From contig CM032233.1 of NCBI GenBank assembly GCA_019009955.1, forward strand, positions 129,594,501 through 129,658,500: a stretch of 64,000 nt of DNA, in the 5' to 3' direction. The translations under genes and the position numbers were made by a program. Of this stretch, positions 1 through 26,129 are shown in pieces (position 1 is the first letter of the stretch; each line of letters starts with the position of its first letter). This stretch comes from Riptortus pedestris (lineage: Eukaryota; Arthropoda; Insecta; Hemiptera; Alydidae). The notes beneath the pieces were generated by a model. The model made no database searches. It worked only from the letters and a program-made list of their open reading frames with translations, and was not told where the DNA came from.

Positions 1-3000
1 ACTTTAAATTTGCAATGAGATTGGTTCTATAGAATTTTTCGATCCGACTTATAGTAACGGAGATATTTCGAACCCCCCCCCCCTCTCCCACTTGTCCGAG
101 TTCAGCTACAAACGAACTTGATCTTTCTTGTTACATAAAACGATTAAATCGAGTTTGGTAACGATTAAACCAAAATTGCGACCGCTAGATCGGGAACAGA
201 CAAATATATAGATAGATAGATAAATATAGAAATATATGTATACAATTTTGAACGGATCTCATTTTCATCATCTACTAGGTAGGATCGATGGACATTTGAA
301 GAAAAGTTTCGAAAATCGCGTCATGAGTACAACCTTAATAGCTGATTTCCCTTAAGGAAAATCTGCTAAAACTATTTCTGGAAGAAGATTCGGATACAGG
401 ACAGCAGTGACATTAGGCTGTAGAATAGAATTATTTTATTGGTGCTCTATGCATGTTTTCATAACTTCACTATATTAAGCGAGCAGTTTCATGTTTTCAG
501 CCTTCAGTAAACCCCCTTCTTTTACTCATCGGATTTTTATTTAGAAATAGAATCCATGAAGAGATGAGATAGAGATCAACAGAAGAGTCTGTGACATACA
601 AGCACGTGGGAAATGTGCTTAGTTTATGCAGTGACGGACTTTTTCATCTACTGTGGACAACTTCCCCACCCCGATAGATAGAGACCCATTTCATTTCTAT
701 TTACTAGAGGCATTAATGTATCTTTTAAAACGTTTACGGCTTTTATGGTAGTATTTTCGGACAATTAAAATTCAAGATGCTCTAATTTTTAGCATTTTCT
801 AGTCTACTTATAGATTTATCTTTCAAATAAAAAGTATTTCTATATTTCTCCAACTTCTTTCTAAATAAAAGAAATAAGAATATTCTTGTTCTCATCAGTT
901 GTCATTCTGAACTGGATGGCATAAATCTCTTTGTTAGCTGCTTTCCCTCAAGGGAAATCAGCTATTGAGGTCGTACTCATGACGCGACTCAAAACTTTTC
1001 TTCAAATGTCCATCGATCCTACCCAGGAGATGATGAAAATGAGATCCGTTCAAAATTATATACATATATATGTCTGTTAACGCTCTAGCGGTCGCAATTT
1101 TTGCTTGATCGTTACCAAACTCGATATTTAAATGTTTTATGAAAAAATTAAAAGAATTAAATGTACTATAAATATTATTATATACATTTATTCGCTATCT
1201 TCAATATTAACCGAGATATTTGCTTTTTTGTTAGGTGTGTGCGGATAACGGACGAGATGAGATCGGCTAACTTCGGTTCTAGTAGTGAGTTTCCGCCAAA
1301 AGCTAGTTCGGCTCTCGTGAAATTTCTCTATAGTAAAACTTCAAGTGAGAAATCTGCTTAGTTTACGCAGCCCCTGCGTGACGGACTTTGTTAAAATTGG
1401 CTATAGCCTAAAATTGGCTCCTATGTTTTTCAACTGACATTAAACATAAATTAAAAAAAGTTCCTTAGTGGCTACATTTTGTTGGAAAATATTGTTCAAA
1501 TGTTTGTAATTAAACCACTGTTGCCATTTTCAGTCCCTGCGTAACGGATTTTTATCATTTTAGCAGGTGACCCCTTAACGGAATTCAACTATTAAAGTTG
1601 TACTCATGACGGAATTTTAGAAAAATGTCTTCAAATACCCTTCGATCCTACCCTGGAGATGATGAAAATGAGGTCTGATCAAAATTGAAATCGGACCAGT
1701 GTGAGAGGGGTTTACAGGGAGGGAATTTGGAAATTCGAAATATCTCCGTTATTATATGTTGGATGGAAGAAGAGAATAAAAGCAATCTTATTGGCCGTTT
1801 AATGCTCTATAAAAGTTTTTATATATGTATTTTCGCTATCAATAATATTAACTTAGATATTTGCATTTCTTAGTTTTCAGCCTTCAGTAAACCCCCGCTC
1901 CTACTTATGTCAAATTGACATTAAGCTGTTGTTGCGTCGTGAACTATATCATTCTTAGCATTAGCAATAAATTTTGTTTTCAATAGACCTTATTTCTGGG
2001 AGCACCGTGAAAATTTGTTTTGTGGTGACATCATCAGTGAGATTTTAAGTCCTTGTTTCGTAATTGTTTATTTGACCTATAGCATACTTGATATTTCACC
2101 TTTTTTATCACACACAAAAGCTCATATTTGTTATTGGCTGAAATTGTACCTGGAATAGTGGGGGTTTAGAGGGGGGATTCCAAAATTCAAAATATATCTG
2201 TTACAATGAGTCATATCGTAAAATGTTAGAGAACCAATCTGGTTAGACTATTCTATAATTATTTTTTACGCATTTATTCGCAGCTCAAGTATTAAGTGAG
2301 TTATTCGAATTTTCTCGTTTTCTGCCTTCAGTGCCCCCCCCCCCTTCTACTTGTCGGTTTTAGCAGATTTCCCTCAAGGGAAATCAGCTATGAAGGTCGT
2401 ACTCATGACGCGATTTTCGAAATTTGTCTTCAAATATCCATCAATCCTACCTAGAAGATGACGAAAATGAGGTCCGTTCAAAACTGTATCTATATATTTG
2501 TCTGTTACCGCTCTAGCGGTCGCAATTATTGTTTAATCGTTACCAAACTCGTCGTCGTGGTCGTTTTAAGTAAAAAGTAAGATCAAGTTCGTTAACGGCT
2601 GAAATCGGACCAGGGGGAGGGGGCTAGAGGGGAGGAATTTCGAAAATTTGAAATATCTCTGTTTCTATACGTCAAATCGAAAAATTGTATAGTGACAATC
2701 TTATTGAAAATTAAATTTACTATAAATATTGTTCTATACATATTTTCCGTATAATGAGTATTAATCGAGGTATTTGAACTTTTTAGTTTTAAGCTCTCAG
2801 TAAACCCCCACTTCTGCTAGTACCATATTAATAATAAGCTGTTATATCATGAACAACTTCATTACAAGGTTAAATACCAAATATTGTTTTCATTGAACTT
2901 TTATTTTGTGACATATATGCAAATACTTTCTGTCTCCCCCCCCCCTTTTTTTGTTCTTGGATTACTAAAATTTAAGTGATTGAGATAAAACTGATTCTGA

Positions 3001-5200
3001 TTCATTACAAATTACAGCACTAGCTTTAGTAAATTGTTTTCAATAAAATTAATATGTTATATTCAGATATATTTCGTTAATTGTTTGTCTTTCCAGTTTA
3101 TCTCTCTATTTAGCGCTACGAGGTTGGCTGGCCTGTTTGTTTATAATTCAGCCACTTTCCGTTGTAGAGATTATTAACTTGTATTGTAAATTGACTGAAA
3201 GATTTCTCATTACCGTTTGTATTTATTTACTTAACATTCAAGGTAGTGTTACCTGTATGTATATTTATCTATTGTAAACCTTCGAGTGGGAAATCTGCTT
3301 AGTTTACGCAGCCCCTGCGTGACGGACTTTTTCATATAGAAAGACTGAGTATATGGCGAGATGAGATCAAAAGTGTGTCATACCAGGATTTGGGTAATTT
3401 GCTTAATTTACGCAACCCCTGCGTGACGGACTTTTCTAGCTTTGAGTCTGAGGGAGAGCCAGCTAAGCCTGTAGTATCGTGGCCCTGAAAAGTGTTGGAG
3501 AAGGATAGAAAAGGTGGAGTAGGGTGCTGGAGGTCGAGAGCAATCCCTCCGTTAAATATTAATTATTGAGTTGGCCTGGTCGATATGATGGGATGTTCTG
3601 GTTTCGTGCTTAATACGCCCCAATGCTTGACCCAACGCTCATCGCCCTACAGCTGGGAGTTGGGCCAGCCAAAGCCCGTCTCGCAGCGGCTGCGTAACCT
3701 AAGCGGATTTCCCGTCCTGCTTGAATCTCGAACTATTGATCTCATCTCACCATATATTCTATAGCTCTAAGTAAAAATCCGATAAGTAGATATGGGGTTT
3801 ACTGAGTGCTCAAAACAGGAAAATACGACTAACTCGCTTAATATTTGAGTTACGAATCAATTTATAGAGCAACAATTGTAGGATATCAATTAACAAGATA
3901 TCTATAACATTTTTCGATCCAATTCAAATAAACCCCCCACCCCTCCAAACTTCCCCCCATTTCCAGTTTTTTGCCAGTAACGGATATGATCATCAGCTTA
4001 TTGTTGATATGACATGAGTAAAACTAAAAAATGCAAATATCTCAATTAATACTCAGGATACAGGAATAAAGCATATTACGACATTTATAGGGAATTACAG
4101 TTATAATAAAATGGGATCTATATAGTTTTTCAAACCGATGTGCAGTAACAGAGCGATAACAGACATTATGTTAAACACGTCCTTCATACGTAAACTAAGC
4201 AGATTTCGTACATGCTGGTAGGACCCACTAGTATATATTCTATCAGGATCAATAAGAAGGCCAAGTCCTCTACTGTTTTTTAATATAATGCAGAGTGCAC
4301 TTTCAGAGTCAACGCTCCATCCTCAGTGCCCGATTAAAGCTGCGTTGCCTGGACCACGACCGCCGGGCGACCCCTCAATTGGTTCCTCTACCATCCAGCA
4401 TATTCCAGAGTATATATTCTATTTCTAAGTAAAAATTCGAAGAGTTTGTTACAATTGTAGAGTATCAGAATTTTAAAAATATTGGTTCTATAACATTTTT
4501 CGATCTTACTCAGAATAACGGAGATGATTAGAATTTTTGGTCGAAAATTCGTGACAAACGTTTCGCAGATTTCCCTGAAAGGAAATCAGCTATTGAGGTT
4601 GTAGCCATTACGTTATTTTTCGAAAAACATGTCCTTCAAACCTATCTAGGAAATGTCGAAAACGAGGTCCGTTAAAATTAATATAGCTTTAATTTTCAAC
4701 CTTTAGAAAAACCCCACTCCTACTCATATCATATTAACAATAATCCTTAATATCGCGAACCACTTTATTCGAGGATTAAACATCAAATATTGTTATCATT
4801 GAACTTTTACTGTATGAGATACGCGAGATTTTACGTTCTTGATCCGGAAGTTTTTATTTGATCTATACCATACCGGGGAGGGTGAATTCAAAATATCTCC
4901 ATTCTTGTGATTCGTATAAAAAAAATGTTATAAAACCAATCTTGTTAAACCACTGATACTCTACAGATGTTGTTCTATACGTTTTTTCGTCACTCAAATA
5001 TTAAGGAAGTTACTCAGCCTTTGTAATTATTTTCATCCTTAAGTAAACCCCAAGGAGTCCAACTTCTACCCATTGGATTTAACTTAGAAAGAGAAACGTG
5101 TACAGTGAGAAGGGATCAATAGTGTCATACCAGCAGGCAGGAAATATACTCTGAGTGACAAACTTTTAAATATATCATTGCCAATGCTTAAATATTTTGT
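1..5200. repeat. Mosaic of a high-copy interspersed repeat (family M), both orientations
   Basis: The stretch is built almost wholly from copies and fragments of one family, called M here. A 3' end on the + strand lies at 1-368. Minus-strand copies lie near 937-1390, 1570-1900, 2140-2357, 2357-2830 and 4566-5130. Plus-strand parts lie near 3684-4160 and 4440-4560. Isolated 5' termini, reading CTGCGTGACGGAC on the + strand, lie near 3300-3330 and 3400-3435. Recognisable blocks are a 5' end AGTCCGTCACGCAGGGGC, an internal AAGCAGATTTCCC, a core around AACAAGATTGGTTCTATA, a TA-rich spacer, the block GGTAGGATCGATGGACATTT, and a 3' end with the hairpin TTTCCCTCAAGGGAAA followed by TCTGCTAAAA. No SRPK N-lobe exon was found here. 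Boundaries of individual copies are approximate because they are nested and truncated. Confidence 0.8.
3440..3683. other. GC-richer anonymous segment embedded in repeat mosaic
   Basis: Base composition is clearly richer in G and C than the surroundings. The segment has no long ORF and no motif I recognise. It joins directly, on its right, to the GCTGCGTAACC terminus of a family M copy, and on its left to an oppositely oriented M terminus. It may be a different repeat, a SINE body or captured DNA. Confidence 0.3.
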
Positions 5201-5486
5201 GAGATATATAACAATATATTAGATGCAATTTAATTGACTTCCTTAATACTCTTATTTGTCATTTATTTTTCCCAAAGGCGACAGGTTTTTTCCTGAGATG
5301 TGTACAAAATAAAACAAATATGTTTCTCTATAAGTATAAACATTTATTAGTACTCAAGAATATTTCTGAACTGTATTGAATTTATATTGGAGAAAATAAC
5401 TGACAATTTGTAAAGAAGTGTCATACATTAAGATTAGGAATAAATAAAAAATGAAAATAATTGCTTCAATTCAAGTTTATTTGTAG

Positions 5487-18218
<12,732 letters not shown>

Positions 18219-18391
18219 TGCTTATTTACTCATATCATAATGAAATTTGAAGCAATCATCAAAATTGATACCTAGCCTTATGTTTATACTTTGTTTTTTT
18301 TTTTGTTTTTTTAATTGAAAACATTATGCACCTATAATTTTGTATGGCAATACATTTTAGAAAAATGAATCAAAGTACAAATCATTATTTT

Positions 18392-18397
18392 AATAAA
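18392..18397 (+). terminator. Poly(A) signal for SRPK gene
   Basis: AATAAA 174 nt after the SRPK stop, within AT-rich 3'UTR-like sequence. A second AATAAA follows about 45 nt later. Either could serve; cleavage site not determined. Confidence 0.55.
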
Positions 18398-18479
18398 AAA
18401 TAATGTATTGTATAAATATAATTAGATAAATTTAAAAATAAATTGGAAGTGAGAAGGAAGAGTATTTCTACCAGGCAAA

Positions 18480-21180
18480 TAAACAAATATGACACACAAA
18501 AAAAAATCTTGCCTTTGACCATTGTTGAATATTTGTAAAAGGAGAGGAAAAAATAATGTTTAATTGTGAAAGATGTAAATATATATGTATTAGCATTTTC
18601 AACAGAAGTGTTTCCTCTTTCTTACTTACTGATAAATGCTGGAGAACTCTTAAACACAAACGTGTAAACATAAAAACACTAACATTTAAAACACACACAA
18701 ACACAAACAGGAAAATCCTTCAATACTAGAGAACATTCCAATTTGAAGTGTAGAAATTTGAAAAATAAATAAATATTTATCACTTAATCTTCCCTGTGAA
18801 TAATCTGCACAATCATACATGATTAATGGATTTAGCTGTAAATGTTAAATAGGTAAAAGATCCCATCTAGGTAAGCAATCGGATAGTTAGGATGGAATAA
18901 TAAACTCCAATCACGTTATCGATTTAAAATCCTTAATTCTGAAACACAAAGTGTGTGGCATTTCGTTTTCTAAGCATTCAGCATGTAGCAATTCCATCTT
19001 CATAAAAAACAAACTAAAAAGGCAAAGGTAGTATAATACATTTTTCTATTTCATTTATGGATTCTCTAAACACATATTCTATAAGAGAAAATATGAAAAG
19101 TTAATAATTACTTAAGATAATGAATTCAAGAAAGCTGTATGAAAGATGATACTCATTTATATTAGCTTACACATTAATAGTGAAATTAAAAATCTTCCAT
19201 AATTTTCTCTGGGATAATGGATGGGGGAGGGAGGATTAATAAGAAATGAGGGAGACAGAGAAAGAAAGTGAAATACAATTTGTGCTAGATGTAGTTATTT
19301 ATAGAACCTCTAACCAGAAACACATCTATCAAAATTTAGCAAGGTAAGTCTTGTACTTCAATGAAGTAGACAATCTTAAATGGCTTCCATGAAAAACACA
19401 ACGATGAAACATGAAAATTATAAGCCAGGATATTTTTATAATACATGTCTTCCTTATCATTTCAATAAAAATAGATCCAAAATTAAAGAAAAAAATAATG
19501 AAAAATTATCAAATATCCACCGAAAACAGAAATTTCCAATAATATTACAGTAAATTAAACAAAAGTTTATTTCATTAAAATTTTATTTGTGTGCATCTTG
19601 TAGAGTAGAATTAAGAGATTAAGCTTAAGAAAGAATTTACAAAATTCTATAATATGAATAATGATACTAACTTCCATAATAAACAACTGTCCATACTTTG
19701 CTAATTTATGACAATTATATATAAATCAAATATAATTTAAATTAGAAATATAAACATAAAAATTGAATTAAGCTTCCAATTTTACAATTAAAATTGCTGA
19801 AAAATAACAAGGAGGCCAGTTATATCAGTGTACTTCATTCTGGTTAAATTTAATAAATGTCTTACTATCTTCAATATAATTCACTAAGAAAACTATCGTA
19901 CATTTATCTCATAGTGAAATAACAAATAATAAATCAATCAAATAATATCGAAAGTATAGTCCAAATACCAAAACATTTTGACTTGTTCATCAAACTATAG
20001 TAACATATCAGTGGGGTTGAACTTAAAGGTAGATTTAAGTTGGAGTCTGCGTGCGCATACTGGGTATCATTAGTCCATTTATGCAGGCTACAGGTTACAG
20101 AGGGATGACAACTCTCTAACAACCCTTACATAATGTGGAATATATATAAAACATTGTTAGATTACATCTTTAATTTAATTTGATTATCCATAAAGGAGAG
20201 ACATACAGTTTTAATTATGTTTTTTTTTTAATTTTTGGATGCCATATGCAACATCTGTTAGCATATACAGGTATTTATTATCACAGTTGAACAAAAACCC
20301 TAAAGCTACTTACCAGGGCTTAAATTCTGTTATGGATCTATTTTATGATAATTTCTGTCTTGTATTATATACTTACTTATCTTTCAATTATTCTTTCTTA
20401 CTGGTTGAAGAGATTGGCAAAATGCAATCTAAATAATTATGATAAGTAATTTATGAAAGAAAAATATACTTGAAAGGAAGCATTGAATTTGTTAATTATA
20501 AAGATAAATTAAATTAAATAGTTTTCAATACATATTATCATTTTGATTCAGAAAATGATCGATCATAAATTAATGGATTAAATTCACAAATTGTAACTTC
20601 ATACTCTAGGAAAAGGAAAAGTTCTTATTCAAGAATTATAACAAGCTTATGTTTCAATTTATTTAACAAAGAAACAAAATTTATCATTTTGAAACCCTTT
20701 GGAGGCTACGTAATTACTTTTGCCTTTAGACCAATTATAGTATAACCTCTTCCACCACCAATGTCCACCGGCACCAGTTTTAAGAATAAAAAATGTGTTC
20801 CGGATCAGTTACCAGCACTACCATTGTATCAATTTCTGTCAAGGTCGAATAGGGGGTGAAGACATGCCAAGTTACGACTTCTGTTTTGTTAAAGGCGCAC
20901 ACACTCTTTCACATGCAAGAGAGACATAAAATCAAAATAATTTGATTACTTATATAAGAAGAAATACAAATCACAAGGCAGGCTGGACTAAGGTTTCTCA
21001 TTCTAATGGTAAATAATTCTAGTCTAGTTCTGAACAATGGTATGATGTTTTGGTTCTCCTCAAAATCCTTCAATATTTCAGTGTTTTAATAATTACGTTT
21101 TTAAAATGTTTTATGTAATAAAATAGATTTAAACAATTTTAGTGTTATTAAAGTGTCTGTAGATTAAATAAATATTATTT
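18480..21180. other. Intergenic, no feature recognised
   Basis: AT-rich DNA with short homopolymers only. A moderately GC-rich patch near 20745-20960 (CACCACCAATGTCCACCGGC) may be an old repeat, but no second copy was found in the window. Confidence 0.5.
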
Positions 21181-21182
21181 AT

Positions 21183-21366
21183 TTACATACGCTCTATGCA
21201 ACAACTGCTAATTGGGGTGGGCTGTCTACAGGTTACCACCCTTTCTACAAAAGGGTGGGACTAAGAATTTTATTTAATAGGAAGTTCATCACTAAATAAA
21301 TTACTATTTCCCATGTGGGAATTTAGTCCATGTCTCTAAGTTTACCAAGTTCAACCGTGCATGGCT
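21183..21366 (-). mobile_element. SINE family S, degraded
   Basis: On the minus strand it carries the family body (CACCCTTTTGTAGAAAGGG, GGTAACCTGTAGACAGCCC, CCCAATTAGCAGTTG) and a degraded tRNA-like head with AGGTCAGCCATGCACGG. The B box is decayed. Confidence 0.72.
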
Positions 21367-21599
21367 GACCTCTGTAGATTATGGAAAAAATATTTGGAGA
21401 TATTCCAAATCTATGAATATATACAATTACAATCATTCCGACAAAACCGTTTTTAAGATAACATTTTTTAAAATGGAGGAGTAGAGTAAGAAATATGGTT
21501 TTAAAAAAGGAGGGGGAATGAAAGATATAAGTTATTTTCTTTTTTCAAAAACATTCATGTAATTTTCATTTTGGAAGGGTGGAACAACAACAAGCCTGC

Positions 21600-21960
21600 C
21601 ATAAACCCCATTAATTGTTTTAACTAGGCAAGAAAAGGTGGTTATTGAATAATTTCAAACTTCATCTATACTCAATTTATTTTTACTCCGCTGCACAATG
21701 TAAAGGAAGAATTGTAATCAAGAAAAATTATTATTTTCAGATTTCAATGGAAATCCATTTTGACTAGTTTCAGCACGGAGTCTGTATATACGTATCTCAT
21801 ATAACTCAAAAATGTCTTACCTTAGTAAGTTGAAATTTAATATTTAGGATTGTTGTAAAGTCTAGTTATGCACCTCCCTTTTTGATTAGAATTGACTAAG
21901 GAGGAGGGGGTTTATTAGAGGTAAGAAAAATGTCTATACAACCTTTTTATTTATAATGAA
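21600..21960 (+). repeat. Dispersed repeat D1, copy 1
   Basis: Shares ordered blocks with 53500-53740: GGAAG-A-TTGTAATCAA, TTTCAGATTTCAATGGAA, CATTTTGACTAGTTTCAGCA, ATAACTCAAAAATG and TTGTAAAGTCTAGTTATGCA. The similarity is clear but old. Function unknown. Confidence 0.7.
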
Positions 21961-22710
21961 ATGATATATAAATTATATTCTATAACATTTTTTGAACCAA
22001 TGCATTGGAATGTGGATATCTTTTATCACTTTAAAATGAACTGATTTTAAATGAAGTGCAGCAAAACATTTTGCTTATTTAATTTTATATGAGTACTAAG
22101 AAGTCATGAAGTGCTGATATCAGATTTTTATTTTAAGCAAAACAAGCTCCAGAAACAAAGCTCTGTAGTACCAGAAACAGACCAAATCCAGATTCATTTT
22201 CTACAAGTGATATAGACTCAAGCTGCTTCAACTTCAACCATTACTTTCACTTCAATTTGATTTAAAATAAAATATTTGTCATCCATTTTTTTATTTGACA
22301 CAAGCTAGTTTTTAATGTTGAAATTGATTTTTAGGTGGATTCTTAATATCTAACAATTCCCTGAAAATAATAAATGCCTGTAGTTAACTCGTTTTTTTCT
22401 TTAATTATACCTTTCATGTTTAATTATTTTCATATTTATTTTGAATGGTCATAGAATGAATAATTACTACTTTATTTAAAATTTGTAACAATCCAACCAA
22501 AATAACAATAAGTACCCCAACCATAATGACCAAATAAAAATCTAAACAATACTTTTGTGTCCAAATATCTTCCGTCTATCTACAGAAATTTGCTTCAGGC
22601 AGTTCCTAAATGATTTGTATAATTTCATACCAATTTTATTGATATAGAATAAGTGTTTGCATTAAAAACAAGAAATATATATAACCCTTCTTTACTAGTT
22701 TTATTCAAAC

Positions 22711-22770
22711 ATAAACACACACATACACACACACACACTCACACATACACACACACATATGCACAAAAAA
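22711..22770. repeat. (CA)n microsatellite, interrupted
   Basis: ACACAC runs with CATACA interruptions. Confidence 0.9.
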
Positions 22771-23128
22771 ATATCACAATTGAATGAAGCTGTCATGGCA
22801 AGACCAGTATATAAAGTTACTACTACATGGAAGTATAAAAGAAGTAGTGTATTATATAAATAAAAACAGGTTTAATAATGTTCATATCAAAAATTATGTA
22901 TTCTTTAAAACGTGTAATATAGGTATTGTATAGAAAATAAATTTAAATCTATGGAAATATGTGAAATATTTATTGTCATATATAAAACTATTCTGAATAA
23001 CGATTTTGTATCAATAAATTTTTTATGATTCATTTACGATATTTTATTAAAAAACCATGTTTGTAATTCGTAAATTGAAATTCTGTGATTTAACACTTCA
23101 ATCTGAGTCATGAATTCACAATGATCAC

Positions 23129-23185
23129 CTTATGTATATTAGGTAAATATAAAATAAGACATAATATTTACCTAATATACATAAG
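23129..23185. repeat. Perfect 22-bp inverted repeat, 13-nt loop
   Basis: Left arm CTTATGTATATTAGGTAAAT plus AT at 23129-23150; exact complement at 23164-23185. Intergenic; a stable cruciform or hairpin, or the remains of a MITE. Confidence 0.9.
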
Positions 23186-24104
23186 ATCTAAGATGTGTCT
23201 TCAATAGCTCTGGTTATAAGTGTTTCTCCATTCTGTGCTGAATAGTTTCTGTGATTCATTTTTTAAAATTTGTGAAATCAATTTATTTATATCTTTAATT
23301 GCTTAAAATTCTATATACATATAATAATTAAGCAACATGGGAAGAATTTAATCATTTCGGTGTTTAGGTTTATGCTTAAAATAATTTCAAAATTATGTCA
23401 AATAGTGATAAATGCAGCTATAATTAGGATTATAAAAGGTGACGAAGATAATACTCTGTTAATAATTGAGAATGTTTCAAATATTGTACCAAATAACCGA
23501 TGAATCGTTAAAAAAATAATAATAGCTTTAGTTTGGCTTTCCCAATAATGAAGACCTTGTTGAACATCTTGCACTTTTCCTACTATTTAATATGATTATT
23601 CAATGAGTAATGGGTTTATGACTCATGGCGAGTGCAGAAATGCACTATCATATTTTTTATTGAAAAACATGCATATATTTTTTTTTTAATTTTAAGATAC
23701 TCATATTATAATTTCACCTATATTTGTACATAAGTATTAGAAGCATACAATTTTTTTGTTTAAATATTTTTGAATGAGAAAGAAGAATGCCATAAATAGA
23801 GTAGGGAGCAGAGATTGAAAGAAGGGATAATCCTCCCCGCTTCCCATCTCTTTTCATTTCTCAAGTTACTCTTTATAGTTCCTCTATAGTATTTATCTAT
23901 TTATACGTTGCCTCTGTCATATTCCTTTATCATGTGACATTTGTATTTGAATATGTCAACACAGTGGCATTTGAAAAACAATCTAGAACTTAATTCTTAA
24001 GTGACCTGTTATCTACAAAATATTCGAGGAATCCATTTTATAAAAGCTGTCAACGTCCTGATAAAATAAAGATTTGAGATGCAGGTAACTTTGGATTTCT
24101 AGAC

Positions 24105-24238
24105 TTAACCCATTCAGTGCCGAACACAATCTGTTTCTCTGGGTGGCTGGTCGCACCTTTGTGTTAGTTGCTTCCCAGAATTTTCCTCTTGGCCACACAG
24201 AGTAGATTCTTAGATGAGGCCAAGACTGAATGGGCTAA
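24105..24238. mobile_element. TTAA-ended palindromic MITE candidate
   Basis: Begins TTAACCCATTCAGT (24105-24118) and ends ACTGAATGGGCTAA (24225-24238), 13 of 14 bases complementary. TTAA followed by CCC is the piggyBac-type terminus; the right TTAA is mutated to CTAA. The inside is short and non-coding. Confidence 0.6.
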
Positions 24239-24844
24239 TGGTTATCATCACCTTGTATTAAATAGGTGAAATCAAAATTAAAACAAAGAAGAAAAAACAG
24301 GGCATTAGTAAAATCAGCTAAACCTCTACAGTTCATCGATGCCAAGGAAGTTATTCAGGTCAGAAACATTAGAATTGAAGATGATTAAAGCAGCAAAAAT
24401 ATGTGAACCTCCAAATTTCAAAGCATGATTAAAAAATATCTCGGTTGATATGTACTGGACCACGAGTTAAAAGACTTCAGAAAAGAATAAAAGAAAAAGT
24501 ATGCTCTCAAAGATTTTATAAAAATATAATAATTTATAATATTCAATTTTTAACAGAAACTATTATTTGAGTAAGATTATGCTAAGATATCTTCCAATCA
24601 AGCTCAATGGTACCATGTTCCAAAGAACACAAGGAATATGTGATCCATCCGCAAGTATGAACAAATCCAACCAGAAAGCAATAATCAATAACAAATATCG
24701 TGTACTATTATCAATGAATCCTTTTTTCTAAACTTATCTCAGTAGACATCACTAATGGAGTTAATAGTAATTGTATTACAGCTACTAACTTCAGCTAATT
24801 CAACTAAACTACTGTACCAAGAAAAGGAAATTTAATAAATAAGA

Positions 24845-25145
24845 AAAAAAAAATAGATCAGAAAATGTATATTTTTACAGTAAATATTTAAATAAATACA
24901 AAAATAAAATTATATGAGTAATTTAATCACAATATTTATTAAAATAAATTTAAAATTATGTTCATGACATTTTTATTTATATTTATATTAAATAGACTAC
25001 ACGAAGAAAGAGAAGTGAAATAAATATTAAGGAAAATGGAGAAGATTCAAGATCTAATAAATATTGACTAATTACTTTTACTGACAGAAAAAATATCACT
25101 TCTAGCATCCCTTATTATTTATGTTAATAAACAAAATTTATAAAT
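24845..25145 (+). repeat. Dispersed repeat D2, copy 1
   Basis: Closely parallels 58270-58585: TATTTTTACAGTAAATATTT, AAATAAATACAAAAATAAAA, ATTTATATTAAATAGACTA, then GATCTAATA and a GACAGAAAAAATATCA block. AT-rich, non-coding, 40 kb apart in the window. Confidence 0.78.
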
Positions 25146-25289
25146 ATGTGTTCAAAACATTTTTAATATGATCCATGAACAAAAAAACCAGAACCCTTTC
25201 TATCTTTGAAAGCTTATTGTGGGAAATAAATATGAACCTACATCATTTGATCGTTTGAAAAATCACTCATAAAACACAAGAAAAATAAA

Positions 25290-25901
25290 GAATGTCTTGT
25301 ATACTGAATAGGAAGATGTTAATGTAACTAAATATACATAAACTAAGCAGATTTGCCACGTGCTGGATGACATACTGGTGATCTCATCACATTGTAAATT
25401 CTCTATTTTTAAGTAAAAATCTGATGAGTAGAAGGGGTGGTTAACTGGAGACTGAAAACAAGAAAGTATGAATAACTCCCTTAATATTTCAGTTAGGAGA
25501 AAATGTATAGAACAACAATTGTGCAGCATCAATAGTTTAATTGGTTCTATATCATTTTTCAATTTAACTCATAATACGGACATATTTTGAATTCACTGTC
25601 TAGCCACTCCTCCCCCACTGGGGTTTATGAAGTCTGTCAATTTACAAAATGCAAATATCTCAGCTAGTATTCAAGATAGAAATGCATAAAAAAAAACAAC
25701 ATATACAAAAAATTAAATTTGCAACAATTTTTTATCTGACTCATAGGAACAAAGATATTCTCCCCCCCCCTGTCCCACCTGATTCAGCTGTTAATGAACT
25801 TGATCTTTAGTTTTATATGAAACACTTATATATTAAGTTTGATAATGAATAAAACAAAAATTGTGACAACTAGAGAGGTAACAGACGAGTATGTATATAT
25901 C

Positions 25902-25961
<60 letters not shown>

Positions 25962-26080
25962 GTTGAACAGACCTCATTTTCATCATCCCTTAGGTAGGAT
26001 CGATAGGAAATTTTTCAAAAATCCTGTGATGAGTACAAACTCAATAGTTGATTTCCCTCAAGAAGAATTTGCTGAAACAA
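25290..26080 (+). repeat. Family M, long copy with (TA)n core
   Basis: Starts in a flank shared with the 27.4-kb copy (AGAATGTCTTGTATACTGAA). It continues with AAACTAAGCAGATTTGCCAC, CATTGTAAATTCTCTATTTT, the AGAACAACAATTGTGCAGCA core, the CTAGAGAGGTAACAGACGAG block, a (TA)n tract at about 25905-25959, and GGTAGGATCGATAGG. The 3' hairpin block ends AATTTGCTGAAA. The ORF that reads through the TA run is an artefact of the microsatellite. Confidence 0.8.
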
Positions 26081-26129
26081 GCCAGTTGCCCCATTTTAGG
26101 AGGGTAATCACCTATTTTAGAAAAATAGC

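Noticed and set aside
1..5486. Possible SRPK N-lobe exons (glycine loop, VAIK-type lysine)
   Set aside because: None seen on the + strand; the region is family M repeats, so the missing exons are probably left of the window.
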